Assembly: GCF_000024365.1 (NCBI RefSeq)
Contig: NC_013235.1
Span: 3,286,001-3,350,000, forward strand
Direction of reading: 5' to 3'
Length of the DNA stretch: 64,000 bases
From: Nakamurella multipartita DSM 44233
GTDB taxonomy: Bacteria > Actinomycetota > Actinomycetes > Mycobacteriales > Nakamurellaceae
Positions 54,730 through 62,442 of the stretch are shown in pieces. The notes beneath the pieces are model-generated. The model saw only the letters and a program-made list of their open reading frames with translations, did not search any database and was not told the DNA's origin. The translations under genes and the position numbers were made by a program. The number at the start of each line of letters is the position of its first letter. Position 1 is the first letter of the stretch.

Positions 54730-56885
54730 GGCCGGGTCCTGCGCCTGGGTCCGGTGAGTGCCAGGGGCACCGGGCCTGTCGGAGGTGCGCCGCATCCGCC
54801 TCCTTGCACCGCCCGTTCGGGGTGGTCGGCCATCGTGTCCAACAGCCGGGTGAGCGCCGCTTGCTCGGCTCGACGCTGCGCGAGCCAAACATTGTCCTCG
54901 GGCATGGCGCGACCGTGCTTCTCCCGAAACGCGTTGGTTGTGCGTGTGATCAACGCTTCGGTCTCGGCCTGTTGGCGTCGTAGTGTCGGCTCGTGGGTCG
55001 CGTCGGTGACGAAGACCGAGCAGCTCAAACATGCGTTGCCCTTGTCGCAGGATTGGAGCGGGGGCAGCAGGCACCAGCCGTTGGGCAGGAACCGGTCGGC
55101 CCGGTCGAGCAGGTGCAGGCCGTCGTGGTCCTCACGGGAGAACTGGACCCGGCTGCCGTCGGCCCGCAGCTTGACGGTGGCCAGGAACGCCTGCTCGGCG
55201 TGTTCCTCGCGCTGCGCCACGTAGTGCATCGACATGGTCGGTGTGGCGTGCCCGGCGTACCGCTGCAGGACGTGGATGGGCAGGCCGAGTTCGGCGAGCC
55301 GAGTGAGCTTGGTGTGTCGGAACCGGTGCGTGTTGCTCAGTTGCAGTTGCCGGCCCTGGCCGTCGGTGATCCGCGCGACGTTGCTGAGCTCCCGGAGCAT
55401 CCAGTTGTAGGTTCCCGGCGGGTAGGGCTTGTCGCCGTTGCGGTTCCCGGTCCGCTGCACGAACAGATGCCGCGGTTCGAACTCCGGCAGGTGTTCGCGG
55501 ACCCAACGCTGCTGCTCCTCGATGACCGCGGAGACCTCGCGGTCGACCAGGATGGTGTCCGGCGCGGTGTCGATCTTGCTTTGGGCGTAGCGGAACCGGA
55601 CGACTTCCTGGTCCTGCCCGGACTGCACCGAGATATCGGGAGCCGGTGACAGGCAATCGAACTCGCACGTGCGGATCTCGCTGGACCGACGCCCGGTCAG
55701 GATCTGCAGCAGGATCATCCGCATCGCCTGCGGATCGTCGAAGCCGGCGGCGAGAACCTGGGTGCCGTCGCCCCGGGTGATCGTCATCTGTTGGTCCCGG
55801 GGCAAGCCCAGCAACGGCAGCGCACCCGGAATCTGGGCGAGCGCGTGGTCGTCGACGTAGTGCCGGTCGTTCAGGGTGGGTGTCCGCGGGATGCGGGAGA
55901 CCTGGCGGAACCATCCGGCCACGTGGGTGTCGGTGACCCGATCCCAGACGGCGTATCCGGTGACGATGTGGGCCCGGTCTCGGTTGGCCACCATGAAGGT
56001 GAACAGATCTGCCACTGCCCGGATGTCGTCGTTGATCAGGCGCGGGTGGGCCGGCTTCGGGGGCGTCCGACGGTCGAACGTGCCGGTCTTCCGGTGGCCC
56101 GGTTCCATGGCCCAACGTCGATATCTGTCCGCCTGCCCGGCGGCCGCCGCTGGATCGCCGAGCACCTCGATGGGATCGTCCAGGCAACTGGTCAGCCAGA
56201 CGTCGAACCGGCGCAGGCAATTCATCCGGTCCTGGCTCACGGTCGTCCAGCGCAGCGCCCCGGACTCCAGTTGGGTCCCCAGGTACCACTTGACGGCTTC
56301 CCGGAGCCAGGGCTGGGTGATCTGCCCGGGCGAGCACCCGTAGTTGGCCTGTGGTTCCCGGGTCGACAGCGGTATCCGCGGATCACAACGTGGATGCCAC
56401 TCGTCGAGCGTCCACCACGGGCCATCGTGGCAGCGGGCGATCAACGCCTGCCGGGCGAACCGGAACAGCACCCGCAGCCGGCTACGGCTGTCCTTGGGTG
56501 GGAGCCGCCCCCAGCGGTGCGCGTAGAACCACCCCTGCAACGCCGAGGCCGTCTCCCAGTCCAAGGCCAGCATCGAGGTGGGGAACGGGTGCCCCTCGCG
56601 GATGGCGCGGCGCAGGATGTTGGCCAGCTGGTTCATCGCCAGCACCGTCGATCGGGTCCCGTCGACGGACTGCCAGTGCGCCATCCACGCGAGTTCGGCC
56701 GGGAACGGGTCAGGCAGCCCAGTCAGATCGATTCGCCTGTCGCCGTTTTCGGTGATCCGGTCCCAGTTCGCGATGCCGGGTCCGATCACCGGACCCCGCC
56801 ACTGCTCGGGCAGCTCCAGCCAGAGCCGATGAACGGGATCCAGGTCCTCGGCGGGCCGAAGGCCCCCGCCCGGTTCACGGCGCAT
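54726..56885 (-). CDS. tyrosine recombinase, TnpB-like
   Basis: 719 residues, near the length of Tn554 TnpB. The catalytic domain is at about 370-600: first Arg in TGRRSSEIRTCEF, HxxR in THRFRHTKLTRLAELG, and the late His and nucleophile Tyr in YAGHATPTMSMHYV. Cys residues in CDKGNACLSCSVF (about 635-647) suggest a small metal site after the core. The start overlaps the end of tnpA by 11 nt. Confidence 0.9.
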   Translation of the reverse strand: MRREPGGGLRPAEDLDPVHRLWLELPEQWRGPVIGPGIANWDRITENGDRRIDLTGLPDPFPAELAWMAHWQSVDGTRSTVLAMNQLANILRRAIREGHPFPTSMLALDWETASALQGWFYAHRWGRLPPKDSRSRLRVLFRFARQALIARCHDGPWWTLDEWHPRCDPRIPLSTREPQANYGCSPGQITQPWLREAVKWYLGTQLESGALRWTTVSQDRMNCLRRFDVWLTSCLDDPIEVLGDPAAAAGQADRYRRWAMEPGHRKTGTFDRRTPPKPAHPRLINDDIRAVADLFTFMVANRDRAHIVTGYAVWDRVTDTHVAGWFRQVSRIPRTPTLNDRHYVDDHALAQIPGALPLLGLPRDQQMTITRGDGTQVLAAGFDDPQAMRMILLQILTGRRSSEIRTCEFDCLSPAPDISVQSGQDQEVVRFRYAQSKIDTAPDTILVDREVSAVIEEQQRWVREHLPEFEPRHLFVQRTGNRNGDKPYPPGTYNWMLRELSNVARITDGQGRQLQLSNTHRFRHTKLTRLAELGLPIHVLQRYAGHATPTMSMHYVAQREEHAEQAFLATVKLRADGSRVQFSREDHDGLHLLDRADRFLPNGWCLLPPLQSCDKGNACLSCSVFVTDATHEPTLRRQQAETEALITRTTNAFREKHGRAMPEDNVWLAQRRAEQAALTRLLDTMADHPERAVQGGGCGAPPTGPVPLALTGPRRRTRP

Positions 56886-58056
56886 CGGTCACCCGCCAAT
56901 TGGACGCGTACGACGTCCAGTTCGCCGCCGCCCGCAGCGCCTCGTCCTCGCGGACCCAGCCGTAGAGGTCCAGCGTGGTCTGGACGTGGGCGTGCCCCAG
57001 CCGACGGGACACCACCCACTCCGCCGTGCCGGCCAGCAGCAACGCGGTCGCGTGGCTATGCCTGAACCAGTGCGGGGTCCACCCGGGCGGGCCGATCCCC
57101 TTCTTCCGCAGCGCGGCCGTCTTGTCGCGGACGGTGCCCTCGTGCAGCGCAGCCAGCAGCGGCGGCCGTTGCAGGTTGACCAGCAGCGGCGAGTCCGCCG
57201 CCACCGCGATGCCCATATCGGCTGCTGTGCAGGCCAGGAGGGTCAGGTAGTCGGCGAACAGCCGCTCGAGATCGGCGCCGACGTAGACCCGGCGGGGACG
57301 CATCATCTTCACCCGCGCCCCATTGGTGTTGTCCGCGCGAGGCACGATCTCGATGAACGGGGTGCCGCCGCGACCCATCACGAAGTCGCTGATCCGCAAA
57401 CCCAACGCCTCGCCGATCCGCATGCCGCTCTCCGCAAGAACGGCGAAAAGCAGCCGGTCACGCAGGTTTCCGACCCATTCACCGGTGTCTGGATCGTAGG
57501 TGGCGCAGCCATCCAGGATCGCCTGGATCTGCTGGGGCATCAGCAACGGCGGACGATGCCGCCGGCTGCGGCGCACCCGGACCAGCGACGTCGGAGCGGG
57601 CCCCGAGCGGGCATCCAGATGGGACAGCAGCCCCCGGGCCACTGCCCGCCGCGGCGCTCCACGCATCAACCGGCCGGCCACCGGAACGCCGGACACGGCT
57701 TCGTGCCACGTGTAGAAGGAGATGACCGCGGCCAGCCGCGCCTGCATCGTCTCCGGCGACGGCCCGTCCTCCGGCACCAGGGAACGCTCGACCCGGCGCC
57801 CGTTGCGCATCCAGGACACGAACGCCGACACCGTCGGCACGCCGATCTCGTTCCACCGCCCGGACTCGGCCCGCTGTTCAAGGAACGTCCACCACTGGCT
57901 CAGCGCGGTCGCGTACCCGCGGACCGTGTTCGGCGACCAAAGATGCCGGTGGGCCTCCAGCCACTCCTCGACCGGTCCGACCGTCCGGTATCCCTGATCG
58001 ATCACCGTCCACGTGCGAGGCCCGCCGTCGGGTCGGGCCATCACGCTCTGCGCCAT
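56875..58056 (-). CDS. tyrosine recombinase, TnpA-like
   Basis: 393 residues. SAM-like core-binding domain (LWSPNTVRGYATALSQWWTFL), then the catalytic domain with Arg in ESGMRIGEALGL, HWFRHSHATALL and LGHAHVQTTLDLYGW, giving the R...HxxR...H...Y set intact. First gene of the triple. It reads away from the 3' part of istB and toward the leader-distal array segment. Confidence 0.92.
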   Translation of the reverse strand: MAQSVMARPDGGPRTWTVIDQGYRTVGPVEEWLEAHRHLWSPNTVRGYATALSQWWTFLEQRAESGRWNEIGVPTVSAFVSWMRNGRRVERSLVPEDGPSPETMQARLAAVISFYTWHEAVSGVPVAGRLMRGAPRRAVARGLLSHLDARSGPAPTSLVRVRRSRRHRPPLLMPQQIQAILDGCATYDPDTGEWVGNLRDRLLFAVLAESGMRIGEALGLRISDFVMGRGGTPFIEIVPRADNTNGARVKMMRPRRVYVGADLERLFADYLTLLACTAADMGIAVAADSPLLVNLQRPPLLAALHEGTVRDKTAALRKKGIGPPGWTPHWFRHSHATALLLAGTAEWVVSRRLGHAHVQTTLDLYGWVREDEALRAAANWTSYASNWRVTDAP

Positions 58057-58176
58057 CGTTGCCGTTCCATCTCGTCGAAGAAGACCCGCTGATTGCGAGG
58101 AAACGACGATGGCAGGACGTCAGGACAGGGCTCGGTGATGACAGTGATGAGGGCGCGTCAGGAACCGGGGATAACG

Positions 58177-58620
58177 CCCGGTACCGGCAAGACCCACCTC
58201 GCGACGGGCATCTCGATCCGCGCCTGCCAAGCCGGCCATCGCGTCCTGTTCGCGACCGCCGCCGAGTGGGTCGCTCGCCTGGCCGAGGCCCACCACGCCG
58301 GCCGGCTGCAACCAGAACTCGTTCGTCTGGGCCGCTACCCGTTGCTCGTGATCGACGAGGTCGGCTACATCCCGTTCGAAGCCGAGGCCGCGAACCTGTT
58401 CTTCCAACTCGTGTCCAACCGCTACGAACGGGCCTCGCTCATCGTCACCAGCAACAAGCCCTTCGGCCGGTGGGGCGAAGTCTTCGGCGACGACGTCGTC
58501 GCTGCCGCGATGATCGACCGCCTGGTCCACCACGCTGACGTCATCGCCCTCAAAGGCGACAGCTACCGACTCAAAGACCGCGACCTGGGCCGCCCACCAG
58601 CGGCCAACACCGACCAATGA
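58177..58620 (+). pseudogene. istB: istB, 3' fragment
   Basis: 147 codons and stop. Begins PGTGKTHLATGIS (Walker A), with Walker B LLVIDEVGYIPFE, sensor region LIVTSNKPFGRWGEV and AAAMIDRLVHHADV. It is in frame with the 5' fragment once 54229-58176 is removed. An open frame runs upstream to 58093, but those bases belong to the inserted element. Confidence 0.93.
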
Positions 58621-58680
58621 CCACCAGGTGGGTCAGTTTTCAACCGGACAAGGAGGGTCCAAGTTCAACCGGAGTTGACA

Positions 58681-58685
58681 GAGGC
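58681..58685. repeat. target-site duplication, right (GAGGC)
   Basis: Matches 52526-52530. The following GATCAC (58686-58691) completes the interrupted 32-nt spacer. Confidence 0.85.
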
Positions 58686-58691
58686 GATCAC

Positions 58692-59758
58692 GGGCATATC
58701 CCCGCGGGCGCGGGGAGCACAGGGCGTCGACTACGGATATCGCTGTCCGATCGGGCTCATCCCCGCGGGCGCGGGGAGCACGCCGCGTTGAGGTCCCCAA
58801 TCGCGGGTGCCGCGGGCTCATCCCCGCGGGCGCGGGGAGCACGTAGCTACGTCGGCACGGCCATCCCGGCCACGAGGCTCATCCCCGCGGGCGCGGGGAG
58901 CACATGCGCGAGTTCGGCGGCACCATTACCGCCGAGGGCTCATCCCCGCGGGCGCGGGGAGCACGCTGTCGTCCACCACATCTCGACCCGGTGCCGGGGC
59001 TCATCCCCGCGGGCGCGGGGAGCACACGGCTTTCGACCGGATCGGCGGGTCGGAGCCGGGCTCATCCCCGCGGGCGCGGGGAGCACTCACCCAGCGAGCG
59101 GATCTGCCCGGCCTGCACGGGCTCATCCCCGCGGGCGCGGGGAGCACGACCACACCCCCATCGCTAGCCTCAATGCGCCGGGCTCATCCCCGCGGGCGCG
59201 GGGAGCACCCCCACCCCTTGCTGGCGGCGGTCAAGCCGTAGGGCTCATCCCCGCGGGCGCGGGGAGCACCCCGAGATTGTGCCCGTGGCGTACTCGGCAG
59301 GGGGCTCATCCCCGCGGGCGCGGGGAGCACCCCGTTTCCGCAGATCGGAGCCGGTCCGCGCGGGGCTCATCCCCGCGGGCGCGGGGAGCACGACGTTGCG
59401 GCACGGCAGCGAGCACGGGCACGGGGCTCATCCCCGCGGGCGCGGGGAGCACCGGAGCGGGAACGGCATGCCCTCGCTGGCTACGGGCTCATCCCCGCGG
59501 GCGCGGGGAGCACTCGCCCAACCGTCCGACGGTTCACCTTTCGCGGGGCTCATCCCCGCGGGCGCGGGGAGCTCCGTCGCAGCGACCACGACGACACCGA
59601 GATGCGGGGCTCATCCCCGCGGGCGCGGGGAGCACTGCCGCCTGACGCGCCTCTCTCGCCTTCGACCGGGGCTCATCCCCGCGGGCGCGGGGAGCACTAC
59701 TGCACCGATAGCAACGACTACCCACTGGCGGGCTCATCCCCGCGGGCGCGGGGAGCAC
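58692..59758 (-). CRISPR. type I-E CRISPR array, middle segment (18 repeats)
   Basis: Same 29-nt repeat and 61-bp period as the first segment. The first repeat has two changes (GGGCATATCC) and the one near 59546 ends GAGCTC instead of GAGCAC. All other repeats are uniform. Bounded by IS21 element A on the left and element B on the right, so it is separated from the leader by element B. Confidence 0.97.
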
Positions 59759-59952
59759 CTCTGGCCCTGACAGTCTGATCTGGCCCCGGGTTGGCGGTTC
59801 GACTTGGCCCCACCACCGGTGTCGGCAGGTCGAGGCGTGACGGTTTGAAGTGGCCCCACCTTCGACACGCCGGGCGCGTTGTGACGGTTTGATCTGGCCC
59901 CACCCCGACGGTGAATCCGAGTTGTTCGGTGTTCTCGGGTGAAGGGGCAGGG

Positions 59953-61557
59953 ATGGGGTCGAGGGTGGAGTTGTTCGCTGTCATCCGGCGCGACGCCCGG
60001 GTCGAGGGATTGTCGATCCGCGAGCTCGCTGATCGGCATCACGTGCACCGCAGAACCGTTCGGCAGGCGATGGCCAGTGCGTTACCGCCGCCGCGGAAGA
60101 CACCGGTGCGGGTCTCCCGGAAGCTCGAACCGTTCAAGGTCACGATCGACGACTGGCTGCGGGCGGACCTGGACGCGCCGAGGAAGCAACGCCACACCGC
60201 GAAGCGGGTGCTGGACCGGCTCCTCGACGAACACGGCGCCGCCGATGTGTCGTACTCGACGGTGCGGGATTACGTCGCCCGGCGACGCCCGGAGATCGCC
60301 GCCGCGGCCGGCCGGACCTTGTCGCAGGGTTTCGTCCCGCAGACCCATGAGCCGGGTGGTGAGGCCGAGGTCGACTTTGCCGATCTGTGGGTCGTGCTGC
60401 GCGGGGTGAAGACCAAGACGTTCCTGTTCACCCTGCGCCTGTCGTATTCCGGGAAGGCGGTGCACCGGGCGTTCGCCACCCAGGGCCAGGAGGCGTTCCT
60501 GGAAGGTCATGTGCACGCGTTCACCGAACTGGGCGGCACCCCGATCGACAAGATCCGCTACGACAACCTCAAAGCCGCGGTGTCCCGGGTGCTGTTCGGT
60601 CGTGGCCGGGAGGAATCCGGCCGGTGGGTGGCGTTCCGATCCCATTTCGGGTTCGATGCGTTCTACTGCCACCCCGGGCAGGAAGGTGCCCACGAGAAGG
60701 GCGGCGTCGAAGGCGAGGGCGGCCGGTTCCGCCGCAACCACTGCGTCCCGATGCCGGTCGTGGACTCCATCGAGCAGCTCAATGAGCTGCTCGTCGCGGC
60801 GGACGCGAAGGATAACTACCGGCGGATCGCGAGCCGCACCAACACCGTCGCCCAGGACTGGGCGTTCGAACGGGACACGCTGCGGCCGTTGCCGTCCGAG
60901 GTGTTCCCGACCTGGCTGACTCTGACCCCCAGGGTTGACCGGTATGCCCGGGTGACCGTCCGGCAACGGCACTACTCGGTGCCGGCCCGGTTCATCGGCC
61001 GCCGGGTCCGGGTGCAGCTCGGCGCTTCATCGGTGACCGCGTTCGACGGTCGCACCGTCATCGCCACCCATGAACGGGTCATGCTCAAGGGCGGCCAGTC
61101 CCTGGTCCTGGACCACTACCTCGAGGTGCTGCAACGCAAACCCGGCGCACTGCCCAACGCGACCGCGTTGGTGCAGGCCCGCGCGTCCGGAATGTTCACC
61201 GCGGCGCATGAGGCGTTCTGGGCCGCCGCCCGCAAGGCTCATGGTGACTCCGGCGGCACCCGAGCGTTGATCGAGGTGCTGCTGCTGCACCGGCACCTGG
61301 CCGCCTCCGATGTGATCGCGGGGATCACCGCCGCTCTCACGGTGGGCTCGGTCAGCCCGGACGTCGTCGCTGTCCAGGCCCGCAAAACCGCGCACCAGTG
61401 CAGCGCAGACGCAGTGATCGCATCACCGAACACCACACCGGCCGGGGATCGGGTGGTCAGCCTGACCGAGCGGCGCCTGGCGGAGCTGCCCGCCGACTCG
61501 CGCCCGTTGCCGTCGGTGTCGCAGTACGACGAGCTGCTGACCAGGGAATCGTCATGA
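59953..61557 (+). CDS. istA: IS21-family transposase (element B)
   Basis: 534 residues from the ATG at 59953 with RBS AAGGGGCAGG. N-terminal helix-turn-helix LSIRELADRHHVHRRTVRQAM. DDE residues are in EVDFADLW, IRYDNLKAAV and HEKGGVEGEGG. Longer than the istA of element A (about 421). Stop overlaps the istB start (ATGA). Probably active. Confidence 0.93.
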   Translation: MGSRVELFAVIRRDARVEGLSIRELADRHHVHRRTVRQAMASALPPPRKTPVRVSRKLEPFKVTIDDWLRADLDAPRKQRHTAKRVLDRLLDEHGAADVSYSTVRDYVARRRPEIAAAAGRTLSQGFVPQTHEPGGEAEVDFADLWVVLRGVKTKTFLFTLRLSYSGKAVHRAFATQGQEAFLEGHVHAFTELGGTPIDKIRYDNLKAAVSRVLFGRGREESGRWVAFRSHFGFDAFYCHPGQEGAHEKGGVEGEGGRFRRNHCVPMPVVDSIEQLNELLVAADAKDNYRRIASRTNTVAQDWAFERDTLRPLPSEVFPTWLTLTPRVDRYARVTVRQRHYSVPARFIGRRVRVQLGASSVTAFDGRTVIATHERVMLKGGQSLVLDHYLEVLQRKPGALPNATALVQARASGMFTAAHEAFWAAARKAHGDSGGTRALIEVLLLHRHLAASDVIAGITAALTVGSVSPDVVAVQARKTAHQCSADAVIASPNTTPAGDRVVSLTERRLAELPADSRPLPSVSQYDELLTRESS

Positions 61558-62333
61558 CCGCGACCCGACGGGGCGTCACCGAGGAAGCCGCCGTCGCTGC
61601 GGTCGATTCCGCCTGCCGGCTGCTGCGATTGCCGACGATCCGGTCCCGGTTCGGCGAGATCGCATCCGCGGCGGAACGAGAACAACTGACCTACCTCGGA
61701 TTCCTCGCCGAACTGGTCATGGCCGAGTGCGATGACCGGGACAAACGACGATCCATCCGGCAGATCACCGCGGCCGGATTCCCTCGCCCGAAACGGATCG
61801 AGGAGTTCGACTTCGCCGCCAACACCTCCATCACGCCGGCGGTCATCAACCAGCTCGCGACCTGCGCATGGGTCAAGACCGGTCAACCGCTGTGCCTGAT
61901 CGGCGACTCCGGCACCGGCAAAACCCACCTGCTGATCGCGCTCGGCACCGCCGCCGCCGAGAAGGGCTACCGGGTCCGCTACACCCTGGCGTCCAAGCTC
62001 GTGAACGAACTCGTCGAAGCTGCCGACGAGAAACAACTGTCGAAGACGATCGCCCGCTACGGCCGAGTCGACCTCCTCTGCATCGACGAACTTGGCTACA
62101 TGGAACTCGACCGCCGCGGCGCCGAACTGCTGTTCCAGGTCCTCACCGAACGAGAAGAGAAGTCCGCCATCGCCATCGCCTCCAACGAAGCATTCTCAGG
62201 TTGGACGAAGACCTTCACCGACCCCCGGCTCTGCGCCGCCATCGTCGACCGACTCACCTTCGCCGGTCAAATCATCGAAACCGGGACCACCAGCTACCGG
62301 CTCGCCCACGCCCGAGCCGCAAAGAGCAAGTAG
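61554..62333 (+). CDS. istB: IS21-family helper ATPase (element B)
   Basis: 259 residues. Walker A is GDSGTGKTHLL, Walker B LLCIDELGYME, sensor 1 region AIAIASNEAFSGW, and the C-terminal box AAIVDRLTFAG. IstB is an AAA+ protein related to DnaA/DnaC that selects target DNA for IstA. Intact, so element B has all it needs to move. Confidence 0.94.
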   Translation: MTATRRGVTEEAAVAAVDSACRLLRLPTIRSRFGEIASAAEREQLTYLGFLAELVMAECDDRDKRRSIRQITAAGFPRPKRIEEFDFAANTSITPAVINQLATCAWVKTGQPLCLIGDSGTGKTHLLIALGTAAAEKGYRVRYTLASKLVNELVEAADEKQLSKTIARYGRVDLLCIDELGYMELDRRGAELLFQVLTEREEKSAIAIASNEAFSGWTKTFTDPRLCAAIVDRLTFAGQIIETGTTSYRLAHARAAKSK

Positions 62334-62401
62334 CACGGCCGAGCAACCAATCCGAACGGGGCCAGATCAAACCGTCACCCCGGGGCCAGCTCAAGTTGAC
62401 A

Positions 62402-62442
62402 TAGCCACACCTCAACCTGCGCCAGCGGAATCAGTCCCGTTG
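62402..62442. other. 41-bp spacer-derived remainder right of element B
   Basis: Lies between the IS end and the next repeat. It is longer than a normal 32-nt spacer and does not combine with the 9 nt left of the IS (59759-59767) to give one. It probably stems from a rearrangement or an over-long spacer. Confidence 0.5.

Larger units (their letters stand above)
54229..58176 (-). mobile_element. Tn554-like three-recombinase element inserted in istB
   Basis: 3948 bp, boundaries set by the istB reading frame (uncertain by a base or two). Short inverted ends CGTTATC (54231-54237) and GATAACG (58170-58176). There is no target duplication. It carries only three minus-strand genes with overlapping junctions, in the tnpA-tnpB-tnpC order of Tn554, and no cargo gene. 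Tn554-type elements integrate by tyrosine recombination, often at a fixed site. Confidence 0.88.
52531..58680 (+). mobile_element. IS21-family element A, carrying a nested recombinase element
   Basis: Ends are TGTCGG... (52531) and ...TTGACA (58680). The inner terminal repeat GGTTGAAAACTGACCCACC (52565-52583) is inverted at 58627-58645, with further partial repeats outside, the multiple-repeat ends typical of IS21. Target duplication is GAGGC. It contains istA, a split istB and a 3948-bp insert. Without the insert it would be about 2.2 kb. It lies inside a CRISPR spacer. Confidence 0.95.
59768..62401 (+). mobile_element. IS21-family element B, intact
   Basis: 2634 bp from TGACAG to TTGACA. 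The left end has four related blocks ending TGGCCCC (near 59781, 59802, 59849 and 59895); the right end has two in reverse (GGGGCCAG near 62359 and 62382). It carries complete istA and istB, differs in sequence from element A, and belongs to another IS21 subgroup. No target duplication is found (9 nt of spacer remain left, 41 nt right). Confidence 0.92.

Noticed and set aside
58093..58176. An independent start for the istB 3' fragment at 58093
   Set aside because: These bases are the end of the recombinase element and do not match IstB; the conserved part starts at 58177.
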